Below, piece by piece: positions 58,401 through 64,000 of a DNA stretch of 64,000 nt. The notes under the pieces were generated by a model, which saw only the letters and a list, made by a program, of their open reading frames with translations, was not told the origin of the DNA and searched no databases. Position 1 is the stretch's first letter. Every line of letters starts with the position of its first letter. A program made the translations under genes and the position numbers. Source of the stretch: Paraspadella gotoi (Eukaryota; Chaetognatha); the NCBI GenBank assembly GCA_051294375.1, contig CM119267.1:19005439-19069438 (forward strand), written 5' to 3'.

Positions 58401-61400
58401 GTAAGTCATATTGTTTTGGAAGAAGTAAATAAAAACGACAAACGCTCTCCTCGTAAAATCTTCGGGCAATTTCCCTTCTTTTTATGAAAGCCCCTCAGCA
58501 CCATAACCAATTCCATAAGCGCCGTATATTGCGCAATAAGACCTCTTTAAATGAACGTTTAATTCCACTACATCCGGTTGCCGCGCGGACAAGCGTCGAT
58601 TTCCGTATCATATTCAATCCCTGGCGCCGACCCCGCTCTCTCTTAAGCGGGACCCATAAAAACAGAGCCTCTTTTTCTGATTTGAGGCCAACAAAAGTCA
58701 GACTTTTTCTTTTTCGTCCATCAGATAAGAAAGAAGGAAGAAAGAATGATTCTTGGAGGAAAAGTGGAATTCGTTATGGCCGAGGAAAGTCTGGAAAGCG
58801 TGGGGCCAAGGCGGGGCTGGGACAAAGGGTCGAATATAGACAAAATAAGGGGGACGGTATTTTGTTTTTAAATAATTATTTGTATGTTCATTGAAACCTA
58901 AATAATGACATCGTATTTCCCATTAACACGTTCAATGACTATGGAACCGAAACGAGAGCGTTTGTGATGGAGTCAATAGTTTTGTTGTCATCATATAATT
59001 AGTTAATTTTGAAAAAGAAAAAAAAATATCAGAACATAAAAAAAATTATATTACAAACAGATACGAAAGAAAAGTAAACCTTTTTGTTTACAAACAACAA
59101 CAAACAACACAACGTTAAGAAAATAAACATGAACATAAACAAGTCTTTATCAGCGCAAAAAACACAGAAACACAACAAAAAAAAACAGAAACTTTTAATC
59201 TTTTAAATCTTTAAATAAAAAGTAAAAAAAGAGACACAACCGGGTCTCTTAACATCGTCGCCCTCATCTTTCATCAATTCGACCCGCATGTTTTCCTCCC
59301 TCGATCGAAGGGAAAGTCGGTTTTTCGACGGTAGCCGGAACTAGGGGCCCCGGATGTAACTAGCCCAGCCGATTTTCGGTCCGGCGGCGAGACTTCGTTT
59401 TCATCTGTCTCGGAGGAGGAGGAGGAGGAGGGCAGTTAATCGAGTTTTATTTTTATTTATAATTTTTAAGAATTTCAGGAGCTTTCTGACTCGATAGTCT
59501 CCGAGCGTCGTTTTAAAACTTGATCAAAATGTCACGTTTTTAACCATTATGTTTGTATTTTTTTTTATCAACTTTTCTTTAACTTTGTTTTTTTTATTTA
59601 ATCTTTCGTCGAATGACACTGTTCTTCTGTTCAAAACAATGTCCGACTGTTCTTTCGTTCAGGCTAATAACTACGACGTTTGGATCGACAAGGAGCAGAT
59701 GAGAGGAGACATGTCGGACAAGATGGAGGAAGCCGTGAGAACATCGGACGTCGTCGTCGTCGTCGTCAGCGAAAGATATCCCGAGAGCGCCAATTGCAAG
59801 AAGGAGTGCCAATACGCCAGTCAGATAGGTGGGGACGCGAGATAAATCGTTTACGAAACAAAAGAGCCTCGATTGTAATGGGGAGAAATAAAAGATTATT
59901 TAAAATGTACGTTTTTAAAAGGTAGTTGAAATGCTCATTTTTTAAAGTAATTGAGGCGACTTACCACGGGCTTGACTCAGTAACGCTTTTTTTCCCTCTC
60001 TATCATAGTGCCGGTGAGACCAAATTCAAACTTTTATTTAACTTGCGGCATCAATCGCTGTCGACTTACACGAAAAAAATGTGATTTTGTTTTAATATTA
60101 AAAACAAATGGTCACGTTCCTAATACCTTCCACACGTCTCATCCAAATTCCCCATATTTCCATCTCGCCTTTCCATCCCAGATGCCAATAAGATCCTCCC
60201 CGTCAAATGCAGCCCCTTCTGGCCCGAGGGAAACTGGCTCGCCTTCCTCCTTGCCGGAAAACTCTTCTACGACTTCGACGTCGCTGATTTCGCCCAAAAA
60301 GACGAAATCGGAAGAAAGTTTTTGAAAGGTAAGGTTTCGAGGTTTCGCCACTCTTTCGTGAGAAATTTCGATTGGTGTCTCTTGAAATTATTATTTTTAT
60401 GGTATTTAAGTTTTTTTTTTTTTTTTTTTTTTTTTTTGCATGTTGATCAAGATTTTCAGCCTCGTTTTTAAAACTTTGCGAATTTAAACTTCCCGCTCGA
60501 ACGACTAACCTAATGAGAAACCGATAATTTTTTTTTTGAGAAAATTCCGTCCATGCCTAGAAAAACCGTTAATCTCATTTACATATTGCGGCGAAAGCCT
60601 TCGAAGAGTTTGCGTTATTTTTTATGGTTGAGTCGGTCGGCGCTTTCATCCGCAAGAAATTTTTTTTTCTGGAAAAATCGTCAAGATAAAAAAAATAATT
60701 CCTAAAAATTTTTAGAATTAATTTTTACGAACTGTAAATTTATTAGATTCTTTCCTTGACGATAGTTTTCTGCATAAAAACTGAAATATTTTGTTTTCAA
60801 TTTGATCGTTCTCATTAAAATAGTTAAATTAAATTGAATTGTTGAATAAATAAATACACTATTTCAGTTTATTTATTTTCCCTCAGGCGTGGCCGAAATC
60901 ATCTCCAAAAAACAACAGACGAATTCCTTCGGCAAACCGTTCGCCGCCGTCGCGCCTCTTTTACAACCCACCACGCCCACCGCTCCAACGGCTCCCACCT
61001 CCGCTCCATCCGCTCCCCCTCTCTCCGACCCACAAAAGCCCACGGCCCGCTCCACCGCCGCTTCCCTCATGGACCTCGTCCCCTTCGCAATCGACCCAGT
61101 CGCCTACACATTCAAGGAATCCAACTTACCGGACGGCTGGTGGTTCTCGGCGCCGGAACCGTCGTCTCTCTCCATGACCTCGTCGCTCACGGTGGCGCTG
61201 CGTTCGACAACGTCGCGCGGCTGGTTCGTCGCGGAGCGTCGCAAGTTGTCCGCGGACCGCGATACGTCGGGACCGTGGGAAAAGTGGAAGCTGCAGATGA
61301 GAACCTCCGGCGGGGAGATTCTGACCGAGTCTGAGCGAATGGATGCCCTGAAGCTGCGGAAACAGCAGCTGGAAGCGGGGCATGTCAGCCAGCAGCTGTT

Positions 61401-61796
61401 TTCCCTGCAGTCGGCGCATGGCTCCTTCTTGGTGTGGGACGATCACGATCGACGCCCAAAGCTCGTGGAGACATCGCCGACGTCGCCCCTGCCGTCCAAC
61501 TGTCTCTTCGTCGTGAGACCGCGCCGTCCGCGGCGAAGGCGTTGGCGCTGAGGGACGATAGAGGTCGCTCTGCGCGTCCCCTCGTCGACGGTGACGCTGA
61601 AGACGGACTTGGCGGGACGCTGACGTTCGGGAAACTGACGGCGTGGTAGTGGTTTGTCGGCGGCGGCGAGTGGTTCTCCTCCGTGGCAGCACCCGGAATT
61701 CCATCTTGCAAAAGCCTAACGGCGGTGACTTTGCCGACGAGATTCAGGAATTCTTCCTCAAATCCTGGCAGGTGAAGAGAGAGAGAGAGGAGAGGG

Positions 61797-61831
<35 letters not shown>

Positions 61832-63840
61832 GAGAAGAGAGAGAGAGAGAGAGAGAGAAGGGTCACAATCCTGAATTCTTTATTTTTTTATCTTTTTAAT
61901 CTTTTTATTCGCCTTGCTTTCTTTTTTTTATTTTTACTTCTTTTTCTCTCCTTTTCTTTTTCTCTCTCTTTCAAATATCGTTTTAAAATCTCATTTTAAT
62001 TACAATTACAATTAGAGAGTCCGTAAAATTTTTCGCCTTTTCTCTCTGAGAATTTCGCTTTTTTCTTTTTTCTTCTTTTTTCCCTGTTTTTCTTAATATA
62101 CTTTGACACTTGACTTGAGAAAATAGACGACATGGATTTTCCATTAGTTGATAAAAATATCTTTACTCTTTACAAGCATTCTCTCAAATTATTTTCGAAA
62201 ATACCTTGCTACGTTATTTTTTTTTAATAATACCAAAAACAGTATTTACATAATCATACTGTTTATTTCAGTGCCGCTTGAAGTATAAATCGGTAAGAAA
62301 TGTCAACAGCATAATAGATTTTGTTTGTTAGATGCCACAAGTTAACTTTTTTCAGTTTGTTCAGGTTTCGATAATATAATGAATTTTATTAGGTCAGAAC
62401 TTCATAAGACGGTTAATCATCTTTTACAGCTAAAGATAAAACTAAAATAATTTAAATATACTTTATATATCGGTAAACATTATTGAATAGGAAGCCAGGT
62501 ACTCTGGGAGTGAATACAAAGACTGTGAGAGAGTCTTGATTGAAAGCTTGCAGGGACCTGCTATTCATTATCTTGTAAGAGTGATGGAGCCTTAAACACC
62601 AAAGCCTGTCCAAAGTCAGGGGCAAGATAGCTTATTTATTAAATGAATGGATAATTTTATATATGGTTGTACCAATTTCATAAAAATTCAGCTCCTTTGC
62701 TATTCTTGATGCTAGTGCGAGCATACACATAAGTATTCCCGCGATCTAATACTTAAGGGAGTGGTCTTTTCATACAATTGAAACTATTCTTTGAAATAAT
62801 TTTTCCCACTTCATTGATAGGAAGCCAGGTACTCTGGAGTGAATAAACAAGACTGTGAGAGAGTTTGATTGAAAGCTCGCAGGGACCTGCTATGTCATTA
62901 TCTTGTAAGAGTGATGGAGGCCTTAAACCACCAAAGCCTGTCAAAGTCAGGGGCAGATAGCTTATTTATTAAATGAATGGATAAATTTTTTTTATTGGTT
63001 GTACAATTTCATACAACACATACAACAAAATATATTTAGAAACCGGAGGCGACCTTTTTTTTATCTAATCGAGTTGGAATCTTTTTTAGCCAAAATATTT
63101 TATTTTCCGAATCGATTTCGATGGTCGGGACAAAATCCAAACAAAAACTTTGCCGAGTTTCGCCGCCGCGACGTGAAACAAAAAAGTTTATGTTCCGCGT
63201 GTAGTTCTTTAAGCGAATTCGTTTGTGATATAAAAAGAGTGAAGAGAGATTCAGAATTCATGAAAAAGAGTTAAAACAACTGATTGAATTATATAAACAT
63301 TCACTAAAAGCATCGATAGATTTATTTTTGTTAATATTCTACCGGTGTTTTGACTCCAAACTTTACAATTCACGGAATTGAAATATCTTTGGTATTTCAA
63401 ATAAATCTACAGCTGAATAGACAGAATAATTGTTACGAATAAGTGATAATACCTTTTAATATTAGCAGTCCCTGAGCTTCGGATCAGGCTGTAACACCGT
63501 GTAACAGGCGGGTTAAGCGCCAGTGCCTGTTAACTCTTATTCGGCCACCTTAGGGTTGGGAGGCGGATGAGTTGCCTCCTGAACCAATGGCCTCTGAAGT
63601 CCACCAGACAGCTTTTATTAGGGGAACTCAATCGATCACATCCTTTCTTTTTCTCCCAAAATCACAGAAACACCCGGTGACTGTGAAGAGTCCTTTTCTC
63701 TTCGGACGATCCTACCTCGTCGCAGATTCTAACCAAGCGGAACCTCTCGTCCTATGCGCCTTTTTTACGGGATTTGAAAACGAAGCCATGTTGAGGACGA
63801 GGAAAGGAGCGATACTTATCTGCGATAAGGATAAAAACGG
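58290..63840 (+). CDS. TIR-domain protein with fascin-like beta-trefoil region (partial gene model)
   Basis: Exons read: 58290-58400, 59663-59828, 60182-60328, 60887 to about 61771, 63668-63840. Junctions are GT/AG and phases agree (0, 1, 1, 0). N-terminal and C-terminal exons are missing or beyond the window. The product joins a TIR domain (residues 1-141 of the part seen), a Pro/Thr/Ser/Ala linker and fascin-like beta-trefoil repeats. TIR domains act as signalling adaptors or NAD-cleaving enzymes in innate immunity and cell death; fascin-type trefoils bind and bundle actin or serve as ligand-binding folds. I know of no named protein with this pairing. Frame is lost between about 61540 and 61690. 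No signal peptide or membrane segment is seen, so a cytosolic protein is inferred. Confidence 0.65.
59663..59828 (+). CDS. TIR exon B: BB-loop to catalytic-glutamate helix
   Basis: Acceptor TCTTTCGTTCAG, donor G|GTGGGG, leaving phase 1. Encodes NNYDVWIDKEQMRGD (strand B and BB loop), MEEAVRTSDVVVVVVSERY (helix B and strand C) and ESANCKKECQYASQI (helix C). Glu85 in CKKEC sits where SARM1 and plant TIRs have their NADase glutamate (E642 in human SARM1). Confidence 0.9.
60182..60328 (+). CDS. TIR exon C: C-terminal part of TIR
   Basis: Acceptor TTTCCATCCCAG, donor G|GTAAGG; phase 1 in and out. DANKILPVKCSPFWPEGN, then WLAFLLAGKLFYDFD, is the typical end of this TIR subfamily (hydrophobic strand, W-L-x-x-L-x-x-G-K-L-Y/F-x-D-F). 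Confidence 0.85.
60887..61771 (+). CDS. TIR gene exon D: Pro-rich linker and beta-trefoil, frame lost near the end
   Basis: Acceptor TTTCCCTCAG. It continues the frame as GVAEIISKKQQTNSFGKPF, then a linker with repeated TAPT/SAP. About residue 240 onward reads as fascin-like trefoil: VALRS, WFVAERR, SADRDTSGPWEKWKLQ, then FSLQSAHGSFLVW. The frame meets TGA at 61549-61551. A different frame from about 61690 to the donor at 61772 (ADEIQEFFLKSWQ) is in phase with exon E. One or more one-base errors, or an unrecognised small intron, would explain this. Sequence is GC-rich and the antisense strand is open by composition only. Confidence 0.65.
61776..61860. repeat. (GA)n microsatellite starting at the exon D donor
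   Basis: The GA run begins four bases after the GT of the splice donor. GA-rich intronic sequence can act as a splicing enhancer, but no effect can be shown here. Confidence 0.9.
61861..62486. other. AT-rich intron, nothing recognised
   Basis: T-rich intronic sequence without open frames or repeats of note. Confidence 0.5.
62487..63012 (+). repeat. Pair of about 195-bp direct repeats
   Basis: GATAGGAAGCCAGGTACTCT starts copies near 62488 and 62817. Both run through CTTGTAAGAGTGATGGAG and CTTATTTATTAAATGAATGG to a shared GGTTGTAC end. An inverted, more diverged relative is at 21380-21600. Probably fragments of a dispersed element; class unknown. Confidence 0.8.
63013..63667. other. Remainder of TIR-gene intron
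   Basis: A GC-richer patch at 63460-63570 (AACAGGCGGGTTAAGCGCC and neighbours) is not recognised. No exon is called before the CAG acceptor at 63665-63667. Confidence 0.4.
63668..63840 (+). CDS. TIR gene exon E: further beta-trefoil-like repeat
   Basis: Acceptor AAAATCACAG, donor GG|GTAAGT, phase 2 out. Encodes HPVTVKSPFLFGRSYLVADS followed by QAEPLVLCAFF, a strand pattern like the earlier trefoil repeat (V-x-V/L-x-S ... G-x-x-Y/F-V-A), and ends AILICDKDKN. It joins exon D in phase 0 as KSWQ-KHPV. The gene continues beyond the window. Confidence 0.65.
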
Positions 63841-64000
63841 GTAAGTCTCTCTTCTCTCTCTCTCTCTCTCCTTCTCTCTCTCCCTTTATTGTCTTCTTTC
63901 CTCGCTTCTCCTCCCTTTCATTCTCTCCGTTTTCTGCCACACAAGCACTAGCTCCTTTATTTTCTTCCCTTCCCCGCTTCATAGTTTTTATTTCACTTTT
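63841..64000. repeat. (CT)n-rich intron start to window edge
   Basis: CT dinucleotides follow the donor at once (63847-63890), then T/C-rich sequence to the end. No exon seen. Confidence 0.6.

Noticed and set aside
61126-61704. 192-codon minus-strand frame
   Set aside because: Arg-rich antisense shadow of GC-rich trefoil exon; no splice or family support.

Overview
The window is nuclear DNA of an intron-bearing animal, probably an invertebrate. Two spliced plus-strand genes of animal families can be read. Almost everything else is AT-rich non-coding DNA packed with (GA)n/(CT)n, (GAC/CGT)n and other simple repeats. I cannot fix the phylum from the sequence. No rRNA, tRNA, CRISPR array, virus or bacterial-type operon was recognised.

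Layout. 1-9.7 kb holds no gene, only AT-rich DNA and two duplicated repeat blocks. 10.13-29.13 kb carries a rhomboid intramembrane protease of the EF-hand class (RHBDL3 / Drosophila rhomboid-4 type). Five coding exons join in frame to a 787-codon product with a long low-complexity N-terminus. 29-32.7 kb is downstream non-coding DNA. About 32.8-43.6 kb is a noisy tandem second copy of 21.7-32.7 kb, including broken rhomboid exons. 43.8-49.1 kb is repeats and gaps. 49.15-52.2 kb is a degenerate tandem array of roughly 150-160 bp units. 52.2-54.4 kb is a noisy inverted copy of the TIR-gene exons. 55.2-58.06 kb is a noisy copy of 47.4-49.1 kb. 58.29-63.84 kb carries a TIR-domain gene whose downstream exons encode fascin-like beta-trefoil sequence; it continues toward or past the right edge.

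Assembly warning. At least four clean blocks interrupted by long N runs have a second, N-free copy in the window that is full of one-base insertions and deletions. These noisy copies, or the fill regions that hold them, tend to stop exactly at a run of 25 Ns. I read this as gap filling with uncorrected long reads, so copy number, intron lengths and inverted repeats in the noisy parts should not be taken as biology without checking.

The most interesting candidate is the TIR plus beta-trefoil gene. Its TIR domain keeps a glutamate where NAD-cleaving TIR domains have their catalytic residue, and it is joined through a Pro/Thr-rich linker to an actin-bundler-type fold. A second is an interspersed, MITE-like repeat family with palindromic GC-rich ends, one copy of which lies directly against the splice acceptor of rhomboid exon 4.
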